DNA from: Glaciecola sp964195425
GTDB lineage: Bacteria; Pseudomonadota; Gammaproteobacteria; Enterobacterales; Alteromonadaceae
Reading direction: 5' to 3'
Assembly (NCBI GenBank): GCA_964195425.1
Contig: CAXMOM010000031.1
Location: 213,679-277,678, forward strand
DNA length: 64,000 nt
The notes beneath the pieces are model-generated. The model did not search any database. It was not told the origin of the DNA and saw nothing but the letters and a program-made list of their open reading frames with translations. Positions 9,409 to 18,508 of this stretch are shown piece by piece. The position numbers and the translations under genes were made by a program. Each line of letters starts with the position of its first letter. Position 1 is the first letter of the stretch.

Positions 9409-12400
9409 TTGAAGTCTAGAATAAGCATTAGCAGGCAATGGCCCGCATTAATTCGCATGTTAACCAAAATATCAACCGTTATGGTTGTTGTGTTAACAAG
9501 CATGCCCTTCGTGTTTGCTCAAGAAACACCCGACACCAGTGCGCCAGTTTTAACCAGAGTCACACTCTCGCCAGACAACGTATATTTAGATTCACCTAGT
9601 GCGAGCGGTCTTGAGGTTTCCTTAACCCTTGTATTTGATGATAATAATACCGTATCGACGAACGACTTTTACTTACAAAGTTTAGCGACAAGCGAACAAA
9701 TTCAGTTCGTGCAGGTAGGAAATTGGGAGACTATTGGTACACTTCACACTGGCGTATTTACGGCCAATTTGACAGCAGCAAACAGCGCCGGGATTTGGCA
9801 TCTTGATGCACTAGTTGCGAGCGACAGTGCAAATAATGCAGGCACTCAATACGACACGCTTGAGAAATTAATGTTAGCAAGACTGGCACCTTTTATCTCA
9901 GTGGTTGATTCGTCTAGTGATTTACTGTTCGACAGTTTGATAGACGCTAACCAGGCGTTTAATCAAGCTACGGGATCTCAATCCAGCAGCTTAAATATAA
10001 CTTTGGAAGACGCTGACGAGTACGATATTTGGTTTGTTCCATACACAAACACAAGTTTTACAAACATTTCATTTTCTGGTGCTATAAGTCTTGCTCAAGC
10101 ATGCACAATTTCGGCTAATTTCGCTAAATGTACGGTTACGTCCTCAAACAATAATAACGCTATACTGGCGCAGGTAGATACCCTAGCAAATAACGTCAAT
10201 ACCTTTGGTTACAGCACATTTGTGCAGCCTAACGCACAGGGCACAGAGGCACAATGGCGCACTAATTACGCAGAGTTTCCGTTCATTGACTTTGATAATG
10301 ACGGAGTGCCTAACGAGCAAGATTTAGATGACGACAACGATACTGTCGTGGATACTCTAGACTTGTTCCCGCTTGATGCCAGCGAATCAGCTGATTTTGA
10401 CGGCGATGGTATTGGTAATAATGCCGACACCGACGACGACAACGATGATGTACCTGACGACTTGGACGCCTTCCCATTTGACCCCGCCGAAAACAACGAT
10501 AACGACCTTGATGGCCTTGGTGACGTCGCTGATACCGATGACGACAACGATTTAGTCATAGACACGCTGGACGCATTCCCCTTTGACCCTAGTGAAAGCC
10601 TAGATAGTGATGGCGACGGTATTGGTAACAATGCTGATAACGACGACGATAACGACGGTGGCACAGACGACAACGATGCATTTCCACTTGACCCGACTGA
10701 AACCATAGACAGTGACGGTGACGGTATTGGTAACAATGCAGACACCGACGATGATAACGATGGTGTACTGGATATTAACGATGCCTTTACTCGTGATCCT
10801 ACCGAAAGCCTTGATACCGACGAAGATGGCATTGGTAATAATGCCGACGACGATGATGATAACGACGGCATTCTTGACGTTGATGATGCATTCCCACTTG
10901 ATGCGGGCGATTCTAGAGACAACGATCTAGACGGCATAGGCGACAATGTCGATGACGACGATGACAACGACGGCGTTCCTGATATTGATGATGCATTCCC
11001 ATTCAATGCCAATGAAACCCGTGATTTTGATGGTGACGGTACGGGCAATAATGCTGACCCAGACGACGACAACGATGGCTTAGATGATAGCCAAGATGAA
11101 TTTCCGTTTGATGCAAGCGAAGTGGCCGACTTCGACGGTGACAGAATAGGCAACAATGCTGATACCGACGACGATAACGATGGCGTGCTCGATATTGTGG
11201 ATGCATTTCCTTTTGCCGTCACAGAATGGCTTGATACCGACGAAGATGGCATTGGCAATAATGCCGACCTAGACAACGACAACGACGGCGTAGATGATGA
11301 GTTTGATGCGTTTGACAACGATGCGCTAGAAACCATTGATTCTGACGCAGATGGCATTGGCAACAATGCTGATACCGATGACGATAACGACGGCGTGCCC
11401 GATACACAAGATGCTTTCCCGCTTGATTCAAGTGAGAGCCTAGATACCGATGGCGACGGCATCGGTAACAATGAAGATAGCGATGACGACGGTGACCGCA
11501 TACCTGACGAAACAGACCTATTCCCGCTTGACCCAATTGAATCAGCCGACAACGACCTAGATGGCGTAGGCAATAATGCCGATCTTGATGATGATAACGA
11601 CGATGTTTTAGACAGCGATGATGCTTTTCCTTTCGATGCTAATGAGTCTCTTGATAATGATGCCGATGGCCAAGGTAATAACGCCGATACCGACGACGAC
11701 AATGACGGCTTTGAAGATATTGACGATTTATTTCCTTTTGACGAAACAGAATGGGCCGACAACGACCTCGATGGCGAAGGTGACAACCGTGATACTGATG
11801 ACGACAACGATGGTGTATTAGACAGCCAAGACGCTTTTGCTTTTGACGCTACAGAAACCTTAGATACCGATGCTGATGGTGTAGGCAATAATGCAGATAC
11901 CGATGACGACAACGACGGTGTGCTTGATGACGTTGATGCTTTTCCACTTGCGGCTGCCGAGTCACTGGACAGCGACGGTGATGGCATAGGCAATAATGCT
12001 GACCAAGATGACGACAATGACGGTATTGTTGATGTTGACGATAGTCAGCCCTTAAACCCAACCATAGGTGATGATCAAGCGCCTACTTTAGACGGTATAA
12101 GCGACCTAGTGGTTGAAGCTACAGGTACATTAACGCCAATTGAATTGACCGAACCAAGAGTGCGTGACAATAACTTAAATCCGGCGATCTTATCGAGTGA
12201 TTACCAGGGCGCTTTGCCATTAGGTGGAAATATAATCACTTGGACCGCGGTAGATTTTGCTGGAAACGTGAATACGCTGGTGCAGGAAATAGTTGTGCAA
12301 GATACTATAGCGCCAGTATTTGGAGACGTATCTTCTATCGATATTTCATCGCGCGGTATCTTTACCGATGTAAGCCAAGATATTATCGAAACCGCTAGCG

Positions 12401-14532
12401 ACATAGTTGACGGTACACTAAATTCAAGCGTGATTACCAAGAACAAGTTAAAAGCCGGGCGACAGAGCGTTATGTTGCAAGCCGTAGATGCATCGGGTAA
12501 TTCCGCAATCAAAGAGTTCTTTGTGAACATATTGCCGTCTTTTACAGCAAAACCTGTTGGCTTGACTGCGCCGGGAAATACATTAATTATTCCTGTGGTG
12601 TTGTCGGGTAAAGCACCCGTTTATCCTGCTAGCATTGAATATTCGATAGTAGGGCCAGTAACATCGGCAACGTCGGGTGTGTTCGAAATAACTGAAGGAC
12701 AACAGGGCGAATTGAATATTAGTGTGTCGCCAACAGCCCGTTTAGGCGAACAAATATTGCTTAGCTTTAGCAATCCACAAAATGCAGTAATTGGCCGTTT
12801 ATCACAAATTCGTATCGACGTAAGTAACGCCAACCGAGCACCTGTCACTGATATTAAACTAGCACAGAATAACAATGTTGTGAGTGTTGCTTATCAAGAC
12901 CAAGGGATCGTAACGCTGGTCGCCAATATTAATGATCTTAATTTAGATGATGCCCATCAGGTGGTTTGGCAAATAACGCCTGTCCAAAATGTTAACGAAG
13001 CTATCGTTATTTTCGATACGGATAGCGACAACAACATGGCCACATTTAGTTTTGACCCAGCACTATTAGCGATAGGGCAGTATATTGCTAAGGCTCAAAT
13101 AGTCGAGCGAAATACCGCTGAGCTATATACTTATACTTTAGAATTCGCCTTTACAGTAGATGTTGCAATGCCCATTTTATCGGCTTCTGTAGACAGCGAC
13201 TTTGATGGCGTGTCTGACCAACTTGAGGGTTTGACTGATACTGATTTGGATGGAATCGCTGACTATTTAGATAATGAAAGTAATACTTCGATTTTTCCAA
13301 CCGGCGCGAGTGAACAGCCTTTATCTACCCTAGCGGGTTATCGCCTTACCTTGGGCGATATCGTTAAATTGAGTAATGTTGAAAGTGCCTCCAATGCCAC
13401 CGTATCTGTATTTGATATTGTAAGTTATGGATTGTCTGCTCAATATCCAAATGTGCAAGTAGACGACCCGCATTTTGATGCGATTCAGGAAATAACGAAT
13501 TTCAATATCGAAAATTTAGATGAATTGGGCGAAAGCGTTCCGGTCGTTATACCACTTAATACCGGTACGTCTATTCCAGCTGATGCGGTATACCGCAAAT
13601 TCAATAGTCGGGATGGTTGGTTCACATTTGTAGAAAATGCCCATAACGCGATACTAACTGCTCCCTTCGATAATGATGGTAACTGTCCCCAAACAGATTC
13701 GGGTTTTTATATAAATGGCCTAACGCCTGGCGATACATGCATTGCGCTTTTTATTCAAGACGGTGGTCCTAACGATGGTGATCTAACGGCCAACGGTATT
13801 ATTAAAGACCCAGGTGTATTGTCAGCGCGCTTGCCTAACAGGTCGCCATTAATTAATGTTGCGCAACAAACAACTGTTTTTGAGGACCAAAATGTACGTG
13901 TTGACGCCTCGTTAACCACCGATGCAGAGGGCGATGACTTAATCTTTACCTGGACTCAAATAGGTGGATTGCGTATTGATTTGGGCGAGAATATTTCGCC
14001 TTTGCTTAGTTTTAACACGCCGCTAGTTAACGAAAATGAGTCTTTGCTGTTTCGCTTAGATGTATATGATGGTCGAGACACTTCGAGTGTTCTAGTGCGT
14101 ATCAATATTCAAAATCGTAATACCCCGCCTACAGTGCTACTTGAAGCGCATAGTGATGTGATAGATGAAGAGCAACAAGTTACCTTAACTGCCAATGTAA
14201 ACGACGATGACGGTGACTTACTTACTTACGAGTGGCGTCAAATTAGTGGGCCGACGGTGTTACTCACAGGACAAAATAGTCAGTCGGTTATTGTGACCAT
14301 GCCCCAGGTTAATGCAAATCAAGAAGTAAGTATTGCGATTTTTGTGTCTGACAACGACAAACAAGTATCGGCAGTAACCACTATTACCATTGCTGACTCT
14401 TCAAGGTCGGTGCCAATAAATAGTGATACTAGTAGCGGCGGCGGAGCGATAGGTGTGTATGTATTACTGATGGCATTTTTGATCGCATTGGGTAGGCGAG
14501 GCCGCAAATATTTTGGCCTTCACCAAGGGTAA
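9409..14532 (+). CDS. Giant secreted Ca2+-binding TSP3-repeat protein with GlyGly-CTERM-like tail
   Basis: Up to 1707 residues. The start is TTG at 9409 with GGATGG six bases upstream; an ATG at 9457 would give a more standard signal peptide (MLTKISTVMVVV... to VFA-QE) but has no clear ribosome site. Domains in order: signal peptide; an uncharacterised N-terminal domain (about 40-285); about 17 Asp-rich thrombospondin-type-3-like repeats (about 290-885); HYR/Ig-like domains (about 890-1250); a short second pair of TSP3 motifs near 1265; a segment resembling the choice-of-anchor U domain (TPGDTCIALFIQDGGPNDGD, about 1440); two PKD/cadherin-like domains (about 1485-1680). The C-terminus is SSGGGAIG, a hydrophobic helix and GRRGRK, the GlyGly-CTERM layout cleaved by rhombosortase after type II secretion in other species. 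Probably a cell-surface or released adhesive/scaffold protein (inference). Confidence 0.85.
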   Translation: MKSRISISRQWPALIRMLTKISTVMVVVLTSMPFVFAQETPDTSAPVLTRVTLSPDNVYLDSPSASGLEVSLTLVFDDNNTVSTNDFYLQSLATSEQIQFVQVGNWETIGTLHTGVFTANLTAANSAGIWHLDALVASDSANNAGTQYDTLEKLMLARLAPFISVVDSSSDLLFDSLIDANQAFNQATGSQSSSLNITLEDADEYDIWFVPYTNTSFTNISFSGAISLAQACTISANFAKCTVTSSNNNNAILAQVDTLANNVNTFGYSTFVQPNAQGTEAQWRTNYAEFPFIDFDNDGVPNEQDLDDDNDTVVDTLDLFPLDASESADFDGDGIGNNADTDDDNDDVPDDLDAFPFDPAENNDNDLDGLGDVADTDDDNDLVIDTLDAFPFDPSESLDSDGDGIGNNADNDDDNDGGTDDNDAFPLDPTETIDSDGDGIGNNADTDDDNDGVLDINDAFTRDPTESLDTDEDGIGNNADDDDDNDGILDVDDAFPLDAGDSRDNDLDGIGDNVDDDDDNDGVPDIDDAFPFNANETRDFDGDGTGNNADPDDDNDGLDDSQDEFPFDASEVADFDGDRIGNNADTDDDNDGVLDIVDAFPFAVTEWLDTDEDGIGNNADLDNDNDGVDDEFDAFDNDALETIDSDADGIGNNADTDDDNDGVPDTQDAFPLDSSESLDTDGDGIGNNEDSDDDGDRIPDETDLFPLDPIESADNDLDGVGNNADLDDDNDDVLDSDDAFPFDANESLDNDADGQGNNADTDDDNDGFEDIDDLFPFDETEWADNDLDGEGDNRDTDDDNDGVLDSQDAFAFDATETLDTDADGVGNNADTDDDNDGVLDDVDAFPLAAAESLDSDGDGIGNNADQDDDNDGIVDVDDSQPLNPTIGDDQAPTLDGISDLVVEATGTLTPIELTEPRVRDNNLNPAILSSDYQGALPLGGNIITWTAVDFAGNVNTLVQEIVVQDTIAPVFGDVSSIDISSRGIFTDVSQDIIETASDIVDGTLNSSVITKNKLKAGRQSVMLQAVDASGNSAIKEFFVNILPSFTAKPVGLTAPGNTLIIPVVLSGKAPVYPASIEYSIVGPVTSATSGVFEITEGQQGELNISVSPTARLGEQILLSFSNPQNAVIGRLSQIRIDVSNANRAPVTDIKLAQNNNVVSVAYQDQGIVTLVANINDLNLDDAHQVVWQITPVQNVNEAIVIFDTDSDNNMATFSFDPALLAIGQYIAKAQIVERNTAELYTYTLEFAFTVDVAMPILSASVDSDFDGVSDQLEGLTDTDLDGIADYLDNESNTSIFPTGASEQPLSTLAGYRLTLGDIVKLSNVESASNATVSVFDIVSYGLSAQYPNVQVDDPHFDAIQEITNFNIENLDELGESVPVVIPLNTGTSIPADAVYRKFNSRDGWFTFVENAHNAILTAPFDNDGNCPQTDSGFYINGLTPGDTCIALFIQDGGPNDGDLTANGIIKDPGVLSARLPNRSPLINVAQQTTVFEDQNVRVDASLTTDAEGDDLIFTWTQIGGLRIDLGENISPLLSFNTPLVNENESLLFRLDVYDGRDTSSVLVRINIQNRNTPPTVLLEAHSDVIDEEQQVTLTANVNDDDGDLLTYEWRQISGPTVLLTGQNSQSVIVTMPQVNANQEVSIAIFVSDNDKQVSAVTTITIADSSRSVPINSDTSSGGGAIGVYVLLMAFLIALGRRGRKYFGLHQG
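10286..12060 (+). repeat. About 17 tandem TSP3-like repeats within the giant gene
   Basis: Each unit is roughly 33-36 codons and follows the pattern 'D-x-D-G-D-G-I-G-N-N-A-D-x-D-D-D-N-D-G-V', then four variable codons and 'DAFPLDP-x-E'. I count 17 copies of the DAFPLDP-type closing block. At DNA level GAC/GAT and AAT/AAC triplets dominate, so the antisense strand lacks stops for 583 codons. Units differ at many synonymous sites, so the array is old rather than freshly amplified, although some neighbours share long near-identical runs (for example the GATGGCATTGGTAATAATGC type). Confidence 0.9.
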
Positions 14533-14559
14533 AATTAACAATTGTTGCATACTAAAAAA

Positions 14560-14583
14560 GCCCTGCTAAATATTTAGCAGGGC
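14560..14583 (-). terminator. Perfect 24-base palindrome, terminator between convergent genes
   Basis: GCCCTGCTAAAT at 14560-14571 is followed directly by its exact reverse complement at 14572-14583. On the minus strand the hairpin is followed by TTTTTT, the shape of a Rho-independent terminator for the lipoprotein gene. On the plus strand there is no T-run, but it may still block readthrough from the giant gene. Confidence 0.85.
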
Positions 14584-14651
14584 AAGGTTAAGTGCAACAC
14601 TTAGCGCCATAAAATAAGACACACGAGCATTGACGACTTGGGAAAGTTTAT

Positions 14652-15332
14652 TTAGAACTTTTCAATTACTTTACTTTGCAAACTTTTATCATCAAACTCA
14701 ATATCTACCGGGCCTTCAAGAATAATGTTGCCGTCTATGCGCACGTCTTTCTCTATACGAAGTACAGGATTACGGTTGTTATAGCTATTGTTATTATTTT
14801 TACGCTTGTACACTATATCGCCTTGAACACGCGTATTTCCCGATAACTCGATCGACGCATTTACGGTTTCAATATTCTTTTCGATATCAACCCCATCGAT
14901 TTCCATTTTACCATTCACCGACGAAACATTGCCTTTTACGACAGACTTTTCGCGCAGCTCTATTTTCCCATTCACCGTGCTCACGTTACTAGTGGCGAGC
15001 AAGCTATGACCAACACTTAACTTACCATTTACGGTAGAAAGCTCTTCAACCGTAACATTGTTACCTACAGACAAACTTCCGTTCATACTAGACACGTCTT
15101 TTGCTGTTACGTTATCTTCAATAGTTAGCCTGCCATTTACTGCGGAAGCGTCGCCAATGGTTTTTCCTTCACCAATGGTAAGGGATTTATTTACTGATGA
15201 ATGATCGCCATCAATAGATACTCCGGCATTAGCTTTACTTGCACCTACATGCACAATGCAGCCAGCTAAAAGTACCACCGACATTACTGCCAGTATAAAT
15301 GTGAGTACAGGTCTTCTTGCGTGCTGAGTCAT
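14652..15332 (-). CDS. Bactofilin-like repeat lipoprotein
   Basis: 226 residues. A short basic start, a hydrophobic stretch and the lipobox LLAGC (Cys about residue 25) mark a lipoprotein. The mature part is built from about seven repeats of 19-21 residues centred on SxVNG or SxMNG (SSVNK, SAVNG, SSMNG, STVNG, STVNG, SSVNG, ETVNA), alternating with short beta strands, as in right-handed beta-helix/bactofilin-type polymer-forming folds. The C-terminal part adds two more strands around an Asn-rich loop (KNNNNSYNN). The repeats imply a short beta solenoid anchored to a membrane; assembly into filaments is not shown. AAGGAAAA lies upstream of the ATG at 15332. Single gene, terminated by the palindrome at 14560-14583. 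Confidence 0.75.
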   Translation of the reverse strand: MTQHARRPVLTFILAVMSVVLLAGCIVHVGASKANAGVSIDGDHSSVNKSLTIGEGKTIGDASAVNGRLTIEDNVTAKDVSSMNGSLSVGNNVTVEELSTVNGKLSVGHSLLATSNVSTVNGKIELREKSVVKGNVSSVNGKMEIDGVDIEKNIETVNASIELSGNTRVQGDIVYKRKNNNNSYNNRNPVLRIEKDVRIDGNIILEGPVDIEFDDKSLQSKVIEKF

Positions 15333-15662
15333 GATGTTTTCCTTGGTGATCTTTATATTGTTTTTGTTTAAATATGAATGCGTAACAATTAATAATATGG
15401 TTTCGAGCGCTTAATAAATTGCTCTTTTGTTGATACCCTACAAGTTCAATGCCAAAAATATATACCTTATTAAAACAGTCACTTAAGATTTCACATTGCC
15501 TTGAGGAAACTTAGGCCATGTGTAAACTGTCACATTTTGGTCTATCTGATTATTAAGTCGCAGATAATTTTCAAAAGGTTTGAATTACTTTAAAAAAAGT
15601 ACAAAAAACGAGGATTTAAAGTAAAAATACGCAAATGACTGCTAGTTAAAAACACATTCATC

Positions 15663-15691
15663 TTGCTTATTGTCGACAATTTAACTATATT
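15663..15691 (+). promoter_or_regulatory. prp promoter with palindromic operator in the spacer
   Basis: TTGCTT (15663-15668) and TATATT (15686-15691) are separated by 17 bases, a good sigma-70 layout. The spacer holds the perfect 12-base palindrome ATTGTCGACAAT (15669-15680). A GntR/FCD protein bound here would block RNA polymerase, so I read it as the operator of the regulator gene that starts at 15733. Transcription would begin near 15698, leaving a short leader. Confidence 0.75.
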
Positions 15692-15732
15692 AGCGGCTAC
15701 TACTAACACCTAAGGCAGTACAGTATTTTCTT

Positions 15733-16395
15733 ATGACTCCTGTAAATGAAACACCTATAACCTCTTCAGACCGCGTTTTTATTAAAATTAGAGACGATGT
15801 GGTGAATGGGGTGATTGCAGCGGGAAGTAAATTAAACGAAGTTGAATTGTCGACAAAATACAAAGTTAGTCGTGCAGTTATTCGTGAGTCTATTAATAGA
15901 CTTGAAAATACGAACCTAGTTGAACGTAAAGCTAATGTGGGCGCAAAAGTAGTCACCTTAAGCCTTGAAGGCTTGGTGCAGTTGTATCAGGTTCGAGAAG
16001 CACTTGAAGGCATGGCAGCAAGGTTAGCTGCAAAGCATATGTCCTCAAGCGAAATTGCACAGTTACAAACCCTCCTCGATACACATTTCAACGAAGTAAA
16101 AAATTCACAATCATATTATCAAGAAGCCGGAGATGTAGATTTTCATTATCGCATTGTATTGGGCAGTCATAATCAGCATCTTATCACTATGCTCATGAAT
16201 AATATTTACCACTTGGTCAGAATGTACCGAGTGCAATTAGGCATGGCAGGGCCACGAGTAACCACTGCCTTTGAAGAGCATCGCCATATTGTGCAAGCAA
16301 TTGCCAACAGAGATGAAGAACTTTCCGAAATGCTAATGCGTAGGCATATTGCCTATTCGAAGAACAATATTGAACAAAAACTGAGGACAGCTTAA
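15733..16395 (+). CDS. GntR-family regulator of the methylcitrate operon
   Basis: 220 residues. Residues about 10-75 are a GntR winged helix (LSTKYKVSRAVIRESINRLE, then RKANVGAKV) and 80-215 an FCD-type helical effector domain, with histidines in FHYRIVLGSHN and EHRHIVQAI that commonly bind metal or ligand. It is the first gene of the prp operon; its stop overlaps the prpB start by one base. Comparable gammaproteobacteria use a GntR regulator (called PrpQ in comparative studies) instead of the sigma-54 activator PrpR; the likely effector is a methylcitrate-cycle intermediate (inference). The ribosome site before the ATG at 15733 is weak. Confidence 0.85.
   Translation: MTPVNETPITSSDRVFIKIRDDVVNGVIAAGSKLNEVELSTKYKVSRAVIRESINRLENTNLVERKANVGAKVVTLSLEGLVQLYQVREALEGMAARLAAKHMSSSEIAQLQTLLDTHFNEVKNSQSYYQEAGDVDFHYRIVLGSHNQHLITMLMNNIYHLVRMYRVQLGMAGPRVTTAFEEHRHIVQAIANRDEELSEMLMRRHIAYSKNNIEQKLRTA
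15847..15856. promoter_or_regulatory. Second copy of the TTGTCGACAA palindrome inside the regulator gene
   Basis: The 10-base core TTGTCGACAA recurs exactly, 178 bases downstream of the promoter copy and within the regulator's own reading frame (codons for ELSTKY). Two sites at this distance could support loop-type repression by a dimeric GntR protein. It may be chance imposed by coding sequence. Confidence 0.4.
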
Positions 16396-17309
16396 TGAAT
16401 GTGAAGCATACAAGCACAGGTCAAAAATTCCGCCAAGCGCTGGTTAATCAAAAAAACAATAGCCCCTTACAAATTGTGGGCACAATAAACGCATACAGCG
16501 CTATTATGGCTAAACAAATAGGCCACCAAGCTATTTATTTGTCGGGCGGAGGTGTCGCAAACGCCTCTTATGGTTTGCCTGACTTAGGCATGACGTCGTT
16601 AAATGATGTTATTGTAGATGTACAACGTATTACCTCGGCTTGCGACTTACCTTTGCTGGTTGATATAGATACCGGCTGGGGTGGTGCATTTAACATTGCT
16701 AAAACGATACGCGATATGGAAAAAGCCGGTGCTGCCGCTGTACATATGGAAGATCAAGTAGCGCAAAAGCGCTGTGGCCATCGCCCAAACAAAGAAATTG
16801 TAAGTACCAGTGAAATGGTAGACCGTATAAAAGCGGCTGTGGATGCGCGCATCGACCCTAGCTTTTTTATTATGGCGCGCACAGATGCATTTGCGCAAGA
16901 AGGGTTAGACAAAGCAATTGAACGCGCACAAGCTTATGTTGCTGCCGGTGCAGACGGTATTTTTGCAGAAGCTATTCAAACAAAAGCGCATTATATGGCT
17001 TTCAGCAAAGCACTCGATGTGCCTATTTTAGCCAATATCACAGAGTTTGGTAAAACCGATTTGCACAACGCAAAGGAATTAGGGGAATGGGGCGCAAGCA
17101 TGGTGCTTTATCCACTTAGTGCGTTTAGAGCCATGAATAAAGCAGCTGAAAACGTGTATAAACATATTCTACAAGATGGTGACCAAACCGCTGTCGTCGA
17201 CAGCATGCAAACGCGTATGGAGCTGTATGATTATTTAGGCTATCACGAGTATGAGCAAAAGCTCGACGCGTTATTTACCAAAGAAACTACAAAAACAATA
17301 AACGATTAA
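16395..17309 (+). CDS. prpB: 2-methylisocitrate lyase PrpB
   Basis: 304 residues. PrpB cleaves 2-methylisocitrate to pyruvate and succinate, the last step of the methylcitrate cycle. The family signature KRCGH is present with the catalytic Cys (DQVAQKRCGHRPNKE), as are the metal-binding DIDTGWGG loop and the IMARTDA segment. Length is normal (about 290-300). The start overlaps the regulator's stop by one base (TAATG), indicating translational coupling. prpC follows after 19 bases. Confidence 0.95.
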   Translation: MNVKHTSTGQKFRQALVNQKNNSPLQIVGTINAYSAIMAKQIGHQAIYLSGGGVANASYGLPDLGMTSLNDVIVDVQRITSACDLPLLVDIDTGWGGAFNIAKTIRDMEKAGAAAVHMEDQVAQKRCGHRPNKEIVSTSEMVDRIKAAVDARIDPSFFIMARTDAFAQEGLDKAIERAQAYVAAGADGIFAEAIQTKAHYMAFSKALDVPILANITEFGKTDLHNAKELGEWGASMVLYPLSAFRAMNKAAENVYKHILQDGDQTAVVDSMQTRMELYDYLGYHEYEQKLDALFTKETTKTIND

Positions 17310-17328
17310 TTAAGAATAGGAGAAGACA

Positions 17329-18450
17329 ATGGCTAAAGTATTAAGTGGTGCAGGTTTGCGTGGTCAAGTAGCAGGTAAAACTGCCCTGTCGACAGTTGGC
17401 GTTTCTGGCTCTGGTTTAACCTATAGAGGCTACGATGTAAAAGAGCTTGCTGAAAAATGCCAATTTGAAGAAGTCGCCTATTTGATTTTGAAGGGCACAT
17501 TGCCCAACACTCAAGAACTTGCGCAATACAAAGTACTGCTTAAGTCGATGCGCGATTTGCCGCAAGCCTTAAAGGATGTACTTGAGCGTATTCCTGCAAG
17601 CGCCCATCCAATGGATGTTATGCGTACAGGCTGCTCTATGTTAGGCAACCTTGAAATGGAAGTCGATTTTTCGCAGCAAGATATGGTAAGCGACCGCATG
17701 CTAGCGTGCTTCCCTAGCATTATTTGTTACTGGTATCGTTTTTCGCATCAAGGTAAGCGAATAGACGTTAATACAGATGATGACTCAATAGGCGCGCATT
17801 TTTTGCATATGCTACACGGTGAAAAACCCAGTGAATTACATGAAAAAGTTATGCATGTATCACTTATTCTTTATGCTGAGCATGAATTCAACGCGTCAAC
17901 TTTTGCCGCTCGAGTGTGTGCATCTACGCTTTCAGATATGCACTCTTGTGTAGCAGGAGCAATTGGTACCTTACGTGGTCCCTTGCACGGTGGTGCAAAC
18001 GAAGCGGCGATGGAGATGATCCAGAAATTCTCAAGCGCCGACAACGCCGAGCAAGAAATGATGGGTATGCTAGAGCGTAAAGAAAAAATCATGGGTTTTG
18101 GCCATGCAATTTATTCTGAGTCAGACCCACGCAACGCCGTCATTAAAGGTTGGTCAGAAAAGCTATCAGAGAAAGTCGGTGATTCCACCCTCTATGATGT
18201 GTCCGTCAGATGTGAAGCAGTCATGAAGCGTGAGAAAGGCTTATTTTGTAACGCCGATTTCTTCCATGCTTCAGCGTATAATTACATGAATATTCCGACC
18301 AAATTGTTTACCCCTATATTTGTAATGTCACGCTTAACTGGCTGGGCGGCGCATGTTATGGAACAGCGCGCCGACAATCGTATTATTCGTCCTTCTGCCG
18401 AATATACAGGGGAAGATTTACGTAATGTCACGGCTATTGAAGACAGATAA
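17329..18450 (+). CDS. prpC: 2-methylcitrate synthase PrpC
   Basis: 373 residues, normal for the citrate synthase family's methylcitrate branch. It condenses propionyl-CoA with oxaloacetate. Catalytic residues are visible: His in GPLHGGANEAAME, His in MGFGHAIYSESDPR and Asp in NADFFHAS. The N-terminal GLRGQVAGKTALSTVG is typical of PrpC. AGGAGAAG precedes the ATG at 17329. It lies between prpB and acnD in the operon. Confidence 0.95.
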   Translation: MAKVLSGAGLRGQVAGKTALSTVGVSGSGLTYRGYDVKELAEKCQFEEVAYLILKGTLPNTQELAQYKVLLKSMRDLPQALKDVLERIPASAHPMDVMRTGCSMLGNLEMEVDFSQQDMVSDRMLACFPSIICYWYRFSHQGKRIDVNTDDDSIGAHFLHMLHGEKPSELHEKVMHVSLILYAEHEFNASTFAARVCASTLSDMHSCVAGAIGTLRGPLHGGANEAAMEMIQKFSSADNAEQEMMGMLERKEKIMGFGHAIYSESDPRNAVIKGWSEKLSEKVGDSTLYDVSVRCEAVMKREKGLFCNADFFHASAYNYMNIPTKLFTPIFVMSRLTGWAAHVMEQRADNRIIRPSAEYTGEDLRNVTAIEDR

Positions 18451-18508
18451 AATAGCAATATGCAGGGTATAAGTTAGGCGCACACATAAGGGTTATAAGG
18501 CAAAAACT

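Noticed and set aside
11003..11536. Arg/His-rich minus-strand frames (67 and 105 codons)
   Set aside because: Also shadows of the repeat array in another phase; composition is explained by the repeats.
10266..12017. 583-codon open frame on the minus strand, very Ser/Pro/Leu-rich
   Set aside because: It is the antisense shadow of the Asp-rich TSP3 array: GAC/GAT and AAT codons read backwards give Ser, Leu and Ile without stops. No ribosome site or domain.
16647..16898. Minus-strand frames inside prpB, prpC and acnD
   Set aside because: Shadows of strongly recognised enzymes.
17388..17397. CTGTCGACAG palindrome inside prpC as a third operator
   Set aside because: It shares only the GTCGAC core with the promoter palindrome, lies deep in coding sequence, and GTCGAC occurs several other times in the window.
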